Positions 1-8,932 of a DNA stretch of 64,000 bases are shown one piece after another. The DNA is from Acinetobacter sp. ANC 4169 (GTDB lineage Bacteria; Pseudomonadota; Gammaproteobacteria; Pseudomonadales; Moraxellaceae). The stretch's first letter is position 1; every line of letters starts with the position of its first letter. The stretch spans positions 62,001 to 126,000 of the forward strand of contig NZ_NEGE01000002.1 in the NCBI RefSeq assembly GCF_002135355.1, given 5' to 3'. The translations under genes and the position numbers were made by a program. The notes below the pieces were generated by a model. That model saw only the letters and a program-made list of their open reading frames with translations, searched no databases and was not told the origin of the DNA.

Positions 1-734
1 ACTTTACCGTTACGCTTAAATGCAATATCGGCAGCTAAGCCAAATTGATGATAACTTTGAAAAGCTTTGGCACGGGTAATATGACTATTTCCAGCCAGGG
101 AATTCTGGCGCTCTGGACTACGATAACCCTCTAATAAAACCATCTCATAACCATAACGTTCTTGCATGATTTTAAATACCATTAATAAACGTTGTTTATA
201 ACGTGGATTCATTTTGTGCCATTTACGATCGGCGGATAGCAGGTCGGTATAGGAATGTTGCCTGTGCACACCTTCGATACCGGGATTAAAAGCCTCAGCC
301 TGAACACTAGATTCAATATCTCTTATAGAATTTACCGCTTCTTCAATTAATGATTGTTCCACTTCGGCGGGTGGTGAAAGAATTTGCCCATCGAGTAGGG
401 CATAAATTTGCGGATCAACTTCTCTTAAATAATTGGCTTCAATTTTGGTCGGGTTTATGGGACGGGTAAAAGCAAAAATCAAGATGCTGGAAAATAGTAA
501 AAAACCTGCAACAAGAATCCACCATTGCTGTAAATGCCACTGCGACTGCAGTTGTTCAGGTGCAGCAGCATCATTTAACTGTTGAGTAAATTGTTTGGCC
601 GAATAGAATTTTTCCTTACTTTGTGAAATAAGGATGAAAAAGAAGTTTTGTACTTTAATGCGTAAATCATAAGAAAATAACCATGCCAGACTACAAGCTA
701 ACAAGATAAAACCAGTAAAAATAACAAGAGTCAT
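1..734 (-). CDS. tagX: TagX-like T6SS peptidoglycan peptidase (partial, C-terminus off window)
   Basis: The frame opens with ATG at 734 and is still open at base 1, so about 244 N-terminal residues are visible. It has an N-terminal hydrophobic segment, a second one near residues 70-90, and then an M15 (VanY/D,D-carboxypeptidase-like) domain. The domain shows GYRSPERQ and the zinc motif SYHQFGLAAD (SxHxxGxAxD). In Acinetobacter baumannii, TagX is a membrane-anchored peptidoglycan endopeptidase needed for T6SS assembly, thought to open the cell wall for the apparatus. Its start overlaps the stop of the upstream gene by four bases (ATGA), so the two are translationally coupled. The location at the end of the tssH-A-K-L arm matches the Acinetobacter T6SS locus. 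Confidence 0.85.
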   Translation of the reverse strand, partial: MTLVIFTGFILLACSLAWLFSYDLRIKVQNFFFILISQSKEKFYSAKQFTQQLNDAAAPEQLQSQWHLQQWWILVAGFLLFSSILIFAFTRPINPTKIEANYLREVDPQIYALLDGQILSPPAEVEQSLIEEAVNSIRDIESSVQAEAFNPGIEGVHRQHSYTDLLSADRKWHKMNPRYKQRLLMVFKIMQERYGYEMVLLEGYRSPERQNSLAGNSHITRAKAFQSYHQFGLAADIAFKRNGK

Positions 735-1297
735 GGAGATACGGCGTTTTCTGGGGGGATGACTGGTGTTTTAGTCTCAGAGATTGTTATAGAAGCTTGC
801 GGTAATTCATTTGCTTCAACTTCTTTTACTGCATGTTTTATCGAAATTTCAGGCAGATTTACAAGTGTAGGCTTCGGGGTAGAAACGGGTACTTCGGTTT
901 TTTTTATTGTTTTATCTACCGCCTTGTTGTGGGATGAATGCTGCTGTGACCGAACTTGGCTGTGCATAGTATTCTGATGTTTTGCTACTGACTTTAATTG
1001 AGTTTGATGGGTAAAAATTTGGCTTAAATCACTCTCTTGTGGTTGAGGAAATTCAAGAGGATGATCATCCTCATTTTCTTTCTTTCCCAAGACATCTTGC
1101 TGGGAAAGATAGGCGTTGCTAGATACAGAGTGACTCTGAATTTCTTGATGATCTAAACTGTTTAAATAGCTATAACCCAAAATAGCACTAAAAATAATGC
1201 CGGCACAAAAGCCTAAAATTCCATAACACACTGCTGAATTAGATTTCTTTTTTTCAGGCTGAAATATTCTTAAAAAAGTAGGTTTTGGATTTGCCAT
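731..1297 (-). CDS. T6SS-locus single-pass membrane protein of unknown function
   Basis: This is a 188-residue protein with a short basic cytoplasmic N-terminus, one membrane segment at about residues 24-46 (GILGFCAGIIFSAILGYSYL) and a long hydrophilic tail rich in Gln, Ser, Lys and Pro that would lie in the periplasm. No catalytic motif is visible. It sits between tssL and tagX with a four-base overlap into tagX, so it is very probably part of the T6SS operon. Acinetobacter T6SS loci carry several such lineage-specific genes (the asa genes), but I cannot assign which one this is. It could help anchor TagX or the membrane complex; that is inference from position and topology only. Confidence 0.75.
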   Translation of the reverse strand: MANPKPTFLRIFQPEKKKSNSAVCYGILGFCAGIIFSAILGYSYLNSLDHQEIQSHSVSSNAYLSQQDVLGKKENEDDHPLEFPQPQESDLSQIFTHQTQLKSVAKHQNTMHSQVRSQQHSSHNKAVDKTIKKTEVPVSTPKPTLVNLPEISIKHAVKEVEANELPQASITISETKTPVIPPENAVSP

Positions 1298-1320
1298 TTG
1301 CTAATTTTCTTTTTTGAATT

Positions 1321-2127
1321 TTAGGGTAAATGAATCGTGATATAGGCTTGTTCAGCAGGCTGGCTAATAATGTTCTGGTAAAGCGCTAATGATTTATCAT
1401 TCTGATTTGAAAGCATAAAATTCAAAGATATAAATGACAGTAAAGCAAAAAATACCAAAAATATTAAAATCCAGAAAAAGGGCAATTCACGATGAATGAT
1501 ATGTTTAATTTGATCAGGCAAAGCAGCAAAGGGTGAAAAAGAGGCTTTTTTGCCTTTTAAAAAGTCAATTTCATCGCCAACTCGTGCCACCAGATGATTT
1601 AAACTTTGTATAGATTCAATTCGAAATTTGCCGTGAAAGCCCAGTAGCATACAATAATGAAAGACTTCTAATGCGGCGAGGCGATCTTTACCCTGACGGC
1701 GAAGTGATTCCAAAATTTCAAAAAAACGATAACCCGCCAGTTGAGAACCAAAAAGGCTTAATTGTAAGGGACTGATCATCCAGTTATTTTGTAACTCAAA
1801 AAATTGCGCATCCTGTTGCGTTACAATAGTTTCATCCAGTAATGCGCAATATGCATATTGTGCGTCATGAATATCTTCTGCTGAAAATTGCAGTTTTCTC
1901 GCCTGATTTTCAAAACAATTTAACAGATTTAAAATTTTGTCCCGAAAATCATCTGGATGGGCCGGAATATATTGATTCTTCAGTAAAAAAACCACATAGA
2001 AACCATCATGCAATAAATCAACAAGATTAGTTGCATTCGTCACTTTAGTTTGAGTTGCGGTTGGGTTTAACCCGAGGCCTATTTGGCCATCATCAAATAG
2101 TGAAGGCGCAGGGTTATTGACATTCAT
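1321..2127 (-). CDS. tssL: T6SS membrane-complex protein TssL (DotU family)
   Basis: The 268-residue protein matches the DotU/TssL family. It has a cytoplasmic helical domain (about residues 25-195, with DLLHDGFYVVFLLKNQ, ALLDETIV and the conserved LLGFHGKFR-type segment), then one C-terminal membrane helix (about 217-240) and a short periplasmic tail. With TssM it forms the inner-membrane complex that docks the baseplate. It has no fused peptidoglycan-binding OmpA domain, unlike some longer TssL proteins; the separate OmpA-domain gene at 20634 and TagX may cover cell-wall contact. AAGGAG lies about 7 bases before the ATG at 2127. It follows tssK by 11 bases, so the arm is one operon. Confidence 0.9.
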   Translation of the reverse strand: MNVNNPAPSLFDDGQIGLGLNPTATQTKVTNATNLVDLLHDGFYVVFLLKNQYIPAHPDDFRDKILNLLNCFENQARKLQFSAEDIHDAQYAYCALLDETIVTQQDAQFFELQNNWMISPLQLSLFGSQLAGYRFFEILESLRRQGKDRLAALEVFHYCMLLGFHGKFRIESIQSLNHLVARVGDEIDFLKGKKASFSPFAALPDQIKHIIHRELPFFWILIFLVFFALLSFISLNFMLSNQNDKSLALYQNIISQPAEQAYITIHLP

Positions 2128-2138
2128 ATATTGGCTCC

Positions 2139-3503
2139 TTAGCTATTGATCACGGCAATGACATCAACCGAAATATCCTGAAACCCGGCCGGGATATAAA
2201 TACAAATCGATTCAGCATCCAGCATTCGCTGATACAATTCATTGTTTGGCTCAATTTCAAAATAACTGACACCAGAGCGTACCGGAATTGCGGTTGGAAT
2301 TTGCATTAAGTGATGTAAAGGAATAACTGGCAGAGCAGCAACAACACGTTGTTCAACATCCACGGAATTACCAACTTTAAAGCGCAGTGGTACCAATTGA
2401 ACCAGTTCATGGCTTTGCATCATGCCACTCGAAACCGCAATATAAAGTCGCGTGTCACGGGTAATTTTGTCGGACTCCAGACTTCCAATCCAGTAGGATG
2501 GACGCGCTTCTTTTAAGGCAATGCTGATATAGCGATTAGAAATAATGGTATCGAGTAAATCACGTAAAATGGCATCGAGCTGTGAAAAGCTTTCCTGTAA
2601 ATGATGATGCTGATAATGAGGCAATTGATCCACTTCATATGCCGTAGAAAAGGTGAGCAGTGATCCTGTTAAACGGAGTAATTCAAAGAATAATCGTTCC
2701 GGATGAATATGTGGATATTGTAAAAGATGATTCAGGGTGGCATATGCGGTATTTAAGGCATTGACTAACCAGAAAGAAACGATATCTCCTGAACGAAATT
2801 CAATGAGTTTTTGCTCATTTTCACGATTGTTGCTTTGAATGGTTTTAATTTTCGCCTGAATTACATTCAAGCTACGTTTTAAAACTGACATCAGGCTTGC
2901 AGAGGCATCAATATGCAAGATGGGTGGAATAAACTTAGCATCGAATTCAAAATTTCCCGAACTTTGACGTTTAACTTTTGCCACCGCTAAATATAAGAAG
3001 CCATCTAGCTCATGATTGGGTTCAATCCCAGATTCAAGTAGTTTAAACTCTGCACGGCGTCTTAATAAAGTGATATCTGCCGCTGTCGCATCGGTAAATA
3101 AATCATGTGTTTCATTTAAATGTGAGTGATAGCGGCCAGGTTGGTGACTATTGTGACAAGATACATTCGGTTTATTCGGTTGTATCATCGATAAAGCCAA
3201 ATAAACCGTCATTTCTCCACGTAAGGTTAAATCATCCAGCTGAATCGGTTCGGGTAATAAATCACGAGCTGGCGCTTGGTAAATCTCGCCATCTTGCCAG
3301 AGCATTTCCACTTTTTCTAAAGCCAGCACATGGGTACTTAATTGCACTTCATCAAATTGAATGGATTGGACACCATAAGCGAAAGGAATGGTGGAGCGTA
3401 TAGTGTGATTTAAGCGCTGTTCATGATAGGCATCTTGTAATTGAAAATGCTGCGGACGTAAAAATAAGCCTTCGCCCCAAAGAATTTTTTCTGCTTTAAA
3501 CAT
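2139..3503 (-). CDS. tssK: T6SS baseplate protein TssK
   Basis: TssK (about 454 residues) starts with the family signature KILWGEGLFLRPQHFQ and is full length. It forms trimers that connect the baseplate wedge (TssEFG) to the TssL/TssM membrane complex. The frame can extend to a TTG at 3515, but the ATG at 3503 puts the family signature at the N-terminus and begins just after the tssA stop at 3509, so I chose it. It is co-transcribed with tssA and tssL. No unusual residues or breaks were seen. Confidence 0.92.
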   Translation of the reverse strand: MFKAEKILWGEGLFLRPQHFQLQDAYHEQRLNHTIRSTIPFAYGVQSIQFDEVQLSTHVLALEKVEMLWQDGEIYQAPARDLLPEPIQLDDLTLRGEMTVYLALSMIQPNKPNVSCHNSHQPGRYHSHLNETHDLFTDATAADITLLRRRAEFKLLESGIEPNHELDGFLYLAVAKVKRQSSGNFEFDAKFIPPILHIDASASLMSVLKRSLNVIQAKIKTIQSNNRENEQKLIEFRSGDIVSFWLVNALNTAYATLNHLLQYPHIHPERLFFELLRLTGSLLTFSTAYEVDQLPHYQHHHLQESFSQLDAILRDLLDTIISNRYISIALKEARPSYWIGSLESDKITRDTRLYIAVSSGMMQSHELVQLVPLRFKVGNSVDVEQRVVAALPVIPLHHLMQIPTAIPVRSGVSYFEIEPNNELYQRMLDAESICIYIPAGFQDISVDVIAVINS

Positions 3504-3508
3504 TAAAT

Positions 3509-4639
3509 TTACCAATCGTTATTTGTGTTATGAATATTGTTTTGTACACCCAAAATTTCATGTACTGTCTCTAAAGGATTTTCGTTTTTAATCACCTGGC
3601 TTAGCCATTCATGTAAAGGCATCTGACTCCACTTAATGGTTTTTTGTAGCAGATAACTGACCGGACTATGTGGCTCATTAAGTTGAAAATAATCGGCAAT
3701 CTCTTGTAAAAGCTGCATGGCTTGTTCACGATTAGCCAAATGATTTTGCGCTTGTGGCTGAAATTTTTGTGCACTGGTTATGGCTGTGCTGCCTGTTCGG
3801 TCAATAGCTGAGTGTATCGTTTCAGGTGAAATGGATATACCAGTGAGGGGATTTGAGGGAGTTGTCATTGCTGCTACTGGATTAAAGGCATCAGTTTTAT
3901 AGATTTTTTTCAGACTGCCATGAATGGATTCCAGCTGAGCATCAATAGCTGCAAAACTTGGAGCATCTAGGCCCATTAAACCATCAAGCACATCTTTTAA
4001 AATATTCCACTGCCTTAAAATTTCTAAAAAGGCTTGGTAATTTTGATATTGAAAAGATTTTGAACTACTCAATAATGCCTGTTCAAACTGCTCTATCGAG
4101 GTATCAGCATAAAGGTTGCTGTTTTCTTCGCCCTGCTTACGGCGTAAATTTTGATGATGCAATATACCGTCATAGTCCATTAAACAATAAAAAGGCGAAG
4201 TATCTTCTACAAGTGAGATATTCTTAATCAACACGGGCAGCTGATTAACCAGTCCTTGCAATAAGCCTAGACGCTGATCTAAATCGCCATCTTCAATTTC
4301 AGGGTATAACCACACCCAGAAATGACTTAAGCTACGTTGGGTTAATTCCAAACCTTTGGCTACACCATCAAAACCATACAGCTTGGACCATGCTTCAACC
4401 AGCCAGCTATATAATCGAATATCTTTGGTTTTTTCAGTTAATAATTCAGTAGATTGGGTATGTACAAAACCCCAATCGGCCTGTTTGGGTTGTGCAATCC
4501 AGTCACCTTGATCTAATCGTGGATCATCCTGAATTCTTGCTTTTTTAATTGCATGAAATTCATTGGAGAGAGAACAGTCCATTCCACAAGGGGCTTCATC
4601 TGAAATTGCCTTTAATAATAATTCGAGTTCTAAACTCAT
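3509..4639 (-). CDS. tssA: T6SS protein TssA (ImpA N-terminal domain)
   Basis: The 376-residue protein carries an ImpA-type N-terminal domain (about residues 8-125, with APCGMDCSLSNEF, DPRLDQGDW and a WAQ/LSHFW-like segment), a Pro/Ser-rich linker near residues 255-290 and a C-terminal region with PHSPVSYLL, typical of TssA proteins that end with a short second ImpA-like motif. TssA initiates and coordinates tail tube and sheath polymerisation or caps the distal end, depending on its class; the class here is not certain. AAAGG lies about 6 bases before the ATG. The gene sits 36 bases downstream of tssH. Confidence 0.88.
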   Translation of the reverse strand: MSLELELLLKAISDEAPCGMDCSLSNEFHAIKKARIQDDPRLDQGDWIAQPKQADWGFVHTQSTELLTEKTKDIRLYSWLVEAWSKLYGFDGVAKGLELTQRSLSHFWVWLYPEIEDGDLDQRLGLLQGLVNQLPVLIKNISLVEDTSPFYCLMDYDGILHHQNLRRKQGEENSNLYADTSIEQFEQALLSSSKSFQYQNYQAFLEILRQWNILKDVLDGLMGLDAPSFAAIDAQLESIHGSLKKIYKTDAFNPVAAMTTPSNPLTGISISPETIHSAIDRTGSTAITSAQKFQPQAQNHLANREQAMQLLQEIADYFQLNEPHSPVSYLLQKTIKWSQMPLHEWLSQVIKNENPLETVHEILGVQNNIHNTNNDW

Positions 4640-4675
4640 GTTCTGCCTTTCTGATTTTTTAAAAGTTTTTATAAA

Positions 4676-7342
4676 TTATGTTTCAGTGACTCTGGTTTTT
4701 TGAGTACGTTTTTTTGTTGTTTTTATTACAGGATCGAGCTGATAGAAAACTTCATCGTTTTGAACATCAATAAAGATGTGTTTTGGCATTTTTTGTTCCG
4801 CTAGACACACTAAAATTTGTGTGGCTAAAGCAGGTAATACTGATGAATTAAGGATGTTATCGACATTGCGAGCGCCACTATCAACTTCAGTACAACGGCT
4901 GAGCAGTAATTTAATCAGATCTTCGTTATAAGTAACTTGAGTCGTGTATTGTTGTTCTAAGCGTGCAGTAATTTTATTTAATTTATGCTTGATAATACGA
5001 AGCAGTAATTCATCATGCAAAGGGAAGAATGGCACGATTCGCATACGACCTAAAAATGCCGGTTTAAATTGTTTGTACAAACTTGGCTTTAGAAGATCAA
5101 TTAATTTCTCTGTTGTTGGCCATTGCTTAACTGCTGAGTTTAAGCAGGCTTGCATAATGCTACTTGAACCCACATTAGAGGTTAACAGGATGATGGTATT
5201 TTTAAAATCAATGAGACGACCTTCACCATCTTCAAGCATGCCTTTGTCAAAAACTTGATAAAATAATTCCTGAACATCACTATGGGCTTTTTCAATTTCA
5301 TCCAATAAGACCACACTATAGGGATTACGACGTACCGCTTCAGTTAAAATACCGCCTTGACCATAACCGACATAGCCAGGAGGGGCGCCTTTAAGCGATG
5401 AAATAGTATGAGATTCCTGATATTCAGACATGTTGATGGTAATCAGGTGAGATTCACCACCGTATAATTCATGAGCCAGTGCTAAAGCGGTTTCTGTTTT
5501 ACCTACACCACTTGGACCCACCAATAAGAATACCCCTTGTGGCTTATTGGGATCTTCAAGTTTGGCTTTAGCGGTTTGTATACCTTGAACCAGTTGATGT
5601 AAGGCATCATCCTGTCCCATAACTCGTGCTGAAAGCTTATCTTTTAAAGTCAGAATTTGTGTAATTTCATCATTGGCCATTTTTCCCACAGGAATTCCGG
5701 TCCAATCAGAAATAATTTCATGAATAATCTGCATATTCACGCGTTCAAAAACCAGCGGAGTTGTACCTTGCAGATGAGCCAGTGCATGACGAAATTGAGC
5801 AATATCTGGATTTGACTGACTTGAAGTATCTTGATGTTCAATTTCTTTAATCTTGTTTATCAGCTGTAGTTCTTTTTGCCATTGAACTTGTGTATCACTG
5901 ATTTCCTGAGCTAATGCAGAAATTTTAGCCTTTAGCTCAATGATGCGTTCATGGTGAATCGGCATATTCTGCTGTTCTTTTTCTAAAATATCCTGTTCTA
6001 GATTCAGGTTATGCCACTGTGCCTGTAATTGATCTAACTTAACCGGTTGAGCAGTTTGGGTTAATCCAACTCGGGCAGCTGCGGTATCTAGTACACTGAT
6101 GGCTTTGTCTGGAAGTTGACGACCACTGATATATCGATGAGAGCTATGCACTGCCGCAATAATTGCGTCATCATCAATTTGAACATTGAAGTGTTGGGTC
6201 ATGACAGGAATCATGGCGCGTAACATATCAATAGCAACAGTTTCAGTTGGTTCTTCCACCTTAACCACCTGAAAGCGACGACTGAGAGCGGCATCTTTTT
6301 CAAAAAACTGCTTATATTCAGCCCAAGTCGTTGCTGCAATGGTGCGTAATTCACCACGTGCAAGCGCTGGTTTAAGCAGATTGGCCGCATCGTTTTGTCC
6401 AGCCTGACTACCCGCACCAATCAAGCTATGGGCTTCATCAATAAATAAAATAATGGGATGGCTAGAACTCTGAACTTCCTGAATGACCTGCTTTAGACGA
6501 TTTTCAAATTCACCTTTAACACTGGCACCTGCCTGTAAAAGCCCCATATCCAGGATATGTAAATGAACATTTTTTAAAGCATCTGGAACTTGGTTATTCG
6601 CAATTTTCACAGCCAAGCCTTCCACTACTGCGGTTTTACCGACTCCAGGATCACCCGTTAAAATTGGATTATTTTGACGACGGCGCATGAGAATATCCAG
6701 CATCAGGCGAATTTCAAACTCACGGCCAATCACTGGATCAATTTCACCTTTTTTTGCTTTTTCGGTTAAATCAATGGTGTACTGATCTAAAGCAGGGTTT
6801 TTTAATATCTGTTCGGATAACTGCGTGTTTTTTATGGTCTCGGAATGAGTTGCATTCAGTTCCGATGCTTGTTCGATACTTTGTGTACAGACATCTAAAA
6901 AAGTATGTTTCATTTGATCTATTGGGAATAATTCAAATAAGCAAGAAGCACGGATAGCGATTTGATTAAGATCTGATGCTGTTAATAATGCCACCAGAAG
7001 ATGACCAGTTCGAATCAAAGGTTTTTGTTCTGCCGAGGCTAATAACCAGGCTTGTTCCAATAAACGCTCGATTGATTTTGCGAAAATAGGAGTACGCGTA
7101 TTGCCCTTAGGCAATTGTGTAATACTTTTCTTTAAATCATCCATTAATCCATGGCGTGATATTTTGTAGTTTTCCAATAGCAGTTGGATATCATGAATTG
7201 AATGATTATGTAGAATTTCTAAAAAAAAGTGTTCAATTTCTATTTCATAATTCTGTTGAGCCATGCAGCTATTTGCCGATTTTTCCAGTGCTATACGAGC
7301 ACAAGAAGATAATTTTGTAATTAAAATTTTTAAATTATTCAT
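4676..7342 (-). CDS. tssH: T6SS sheath-disassembly AAA+ ATPase ClpV/TssH
   Basis: The 888-residue protein has the ClpV architecture: an N-terminal Clp-N domain (about 1-160), a first AAA+ domain with Walker A GDPGVGKT at about 230-237 and Walker B with DEAH at about 302-305, a coiled-coil middle domain (about 435-505), a second AAA+ domain with Walker A GPSGVGKT at about 609-616 and Walker [10 protein letters not shown] at about 679, and a C-terminal D2-small domain. ClpV binds contracted TssB/TssC sheath and recycles it with ATP. Both ATPase sites look intact. It is the first gene of the minus-strand arm; its start faces the AsaA-like/tssB arm across a 366-base AT-rich divergent promoter region. 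Confidence 0.95.
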   Translation of the reverse strand: MNNLKILITKLSSCARIALEKSANSCMAQQNYEIEIEHFFLEILHNHSIHDIQLLLENYKISRHGLMDDLKKSITQLPKGNTRTPIFAKSIERLLEQAWLLASAEQKPLIRTGHLLVALLTASDLNQIAIRASCLFELFPIDQMKHTFLDVCTQSIEQASELNATHSETIKNTQLSEQILKNPALDQYTIDLTEKAKKGEIDPVIGREFEIRLMLDILMRRRQNNPILTGDPGVGKTAVVEGLAVKIANNQVPDALKNVHLHILDMGLLQAGASVKGEFENRLKQVIQEVQSSSHPIILFIDEAHSLIGAGSQAGQNDAANLLKPALARGELRTIAATTWAEYKQFFEKDAALSRRFQVVKVEEPTETVAIDMLRAMIPVMTQHFNVQIDDDAIIAAVHSSHRYISGRQLPDKAISVLDTAAARVGLTQTAQPVKLDQLQAQWHNLNLEQDILEKEQQNMPIHHERIIELKAKISALAQEISDTQVQWQKELQLINKIKEIEHQDTSSQSNPDIAQFRHALAHLQGTTPLVFERVNMQIIHEIISDWTGIPVGKMANDEITQILTLKDKLSARVMGQDDALHQLVQGIQTAKAKLEDPNKPQGVFLLVGPSGVGKTETALALAHELYGGESHLITINMSEYQESHTISSLKGAPPGYVGYGQGGILTEAVRRNPYSVVLLDEIEKAHSDVQELFYQVFDKGMLEDGEGRLIDFKNTIILLTSNVGSSSIMQACLNSAVKQWPTTEKLIDLLKPSLYKQFKPAFLGRMRIVPFFPLHDELLLRIIKHKLNKITARLEQQYTTQVTYNEDLIKLLLSRCTEVDSGARNVDNILNSSVLPALATQILVCLAEQKMPKHIFIDVQNDEVFYQLDPVIKTTKKRTQKTRVTET

Positions 7343-7708
7343 ATCACACTCAACATCTGTAAAGAACTTCAGTTTTTATTATGTTTATATACTGAAATAT
7401 CCTGATTTTATTATTTTTAAATTTTATTTATTTAAAACAATGTGTTATTAATTTTTTATAAAAAATATGTGCACATAATACACATAATTTTTATAAAATT
7501 AAAAAAAATATCTGGTGTTTTTTACATAAAAAAACAATAAAAAGTATGATTTCACATTCACTCCCTGTTGACTTAGGGACGTTATTTTTTGTTAAATCTG
7601 CACATGGATGAAAAGTCAAAATAATAAATTAAAGACGATAAAATCATTTAATGTGCTTAAACATATACTAATAATTAAATTTATAACTAGAAAAATTAGA
7701 GGCATCTT
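7343..7708. promoter_or_regulatory. Divergent T6SS promoter region
   Basis: This AT-rich stretch of 366 bases lies between divergently transcribed tssH and the AsaA-like gene and holds no gene. Both T6SS arms must start from here. A TTGACT at about 7567-7572 could be a -35 element, but no convincing -10 partner was found, so individual promoters are not called. Confidence 0.5.
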
Positions 7709-8413
7709 TTGAATAAATATAAGCTTTTTTTACCTTTGCTGGTCATGCTATCGATCAGTCTATTCACATTTGCGAGCGAAAATAATATCGAACTCAAAAA
7801 AGCTTGCATTAAGGATTATCCATTAATGGGCGATGAAACCGATCCAGACTTATTAAATATTTATCGTCAGATATGTGATAGAAAAAATAAAAAAAATATT
7901 GAATTGAAAAATGAATTATCTATTCAAGCTGCTCAAAGATTTCAGGCCTTGGGTAAAAATCTAAAAGTTTTGCAATTAGTAGATGACTTGCGTAAACAGA
8001 ATATTCAGCGTAGAGAATTGACTGATTTGGCTTTTCTGGCTGGGGTAGGAATTGCCGAGAATAATTTACAGCATATGCGTAATCATGAAATGCGTTATCT
8101 GAATGCAGAAAGTACTTATCCTGCAGCAAAAGAATTGTCCGATCATATTCATAATGCACTACCAGAACCTGATACATCTAATGCTAAAGCTGTCACTGCA
8201 AACAGCATCAGACTAAAATCACGCGTGAAAACCACATTGAATACAAATCGTACCGCAGATAAAGCCCCATCATTAAGCCGTCCCAAAAGTGTCAATTTAC
8301 AGAGCAAAATAATTAAAACCTCTGCACGGAATACTATTGCTGCAACAAAACCGCAAGGTAACAATTCTATAACTTTGGGTACAAGCCCATTTGCTTCATT
8401 TAATAAGAACTAA
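7709..8413 (+). CDS. Exported T6SS-locus protein, possible AsaA homologue
   Basis: The 234-residue protein starts with a clear signal peptide (basic MNKYK, hydrophobic LFLPLLVMLSISLFTF, cleavage probably after the FAS near residue 23) and continues with a hydrophilic helical region, ending in a Lys/Ser/Thr/Asn-rich tail. The start is TTG; an AGAGG at 7698-7702 with 6-base spacing supports it over later codons. It is the first gene of the plus-strand arm, 15 bases before tssB. In A. baumannii a periplasmic protein, AsaA, encoded in the T6SS locus binds TssM and is needed for assembly. Position, export signal and size suggest this is its counterpart, but I could not compare sequences. Confidence 0.7.
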   Translation: MNKYKLFLPLLVMLSISLFTFASENNIELKKACIKDYPLMGDETDPDLLNIYRQICDRKNKKNIELKNELSIQAAQRFQALGKNLKVLQLVDDLRKQNIQRRELTDLAFLAGVGIAENNLQHMRNHEMRYLNAESTYPAAKELSDHIHNALPEPDTSNAKAVTANSIRLKSRVKTTLNTNRTADKAPSLSRPKSVNLQSKIIKTSARNTIAATKPQGNNSITLGTSPFASFNKN

Positions 8414-8428
8414 AATAGGATAGTCGTC

Positions 8429-8932
8429 ATGGCTAAACGTGAAAGTGTACAAAAGAAATTACAACGCATTCGTCCACCCCGTGTACAACTAACTTATGAT
8501 GTAGAAGTTGGCGATGGCAAAGAAATAAAAGAGTTGCCTTTTGTGGTTGGGGTATTAGGTGACTTTTCAGCTGCTTCAGAATTAGAAAAGACCAAATTAA
8601 AAGATAAAAAATTTATCAATGTTGATTTGGATAACATTGATGAGGTGATGCAATCGCTGGCACCACGTGCTGCTTTTCAGGTTGAAAATACCTTGACCGA
8701 AGAAGGTGGATGCATGTCCGTGGATTTAACTTTTAATGCAATGCAAGATTTTCGTCCCGAAAATGTCGTACAGCAGGTAGATCCCTTACGGAAGCTGGTT
8801 GAAGCACGAGAGCGTTTAACCGATTTGCGTAACAAGATTTCAAATAATGAACGTCTTGAAGACTTGCTGGATGAAATTTTAAAAAATACAGATCAAGTTC
8901 GGAAGCTAAGTGTGGAGGCAGAACATGAGTAA
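8429..8932 (+). CDS. tssB: T6SS contractile sheath small subunit TssB (VipA)
   Basis: The 167-residue protein is a canonical TssB/VipA: it opens with ESVQKKLQRIRPPRVQLTYDVEVG, contains ELPFVVGVLGDFS and DNIDEVM, and ends with a helical region. It pairs with TssC to build the cytoplasmic contractile sheath whose contraction drives the Hcp tube outward. ATAGGA lies upstream of the ATG. Its stop overlaps the tssC start by 8 bases, which would couple production of the two sheath subunits. Confidence 0.95.
   Translation: MAKRESVQKKLQRIRPPRVQLTYDVEVGDGKEIKELPFVVGVLGDFSAASELEKTKLKDKKFINVDLDNIDEVMQSLAPRAAFQVENTLTEEGGCMSVDLTFNAMQDFRPENVVQQVDPLRKLVEARERLTDLRNKISNNERLEDLLDEILKNTDQVRKLSVEAEHE

Noticed and set aside
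7567..7572. TTGACT as a T6SS promoter -35 element
   Set aside because: No convincing -10 hexamer at proper spacing.
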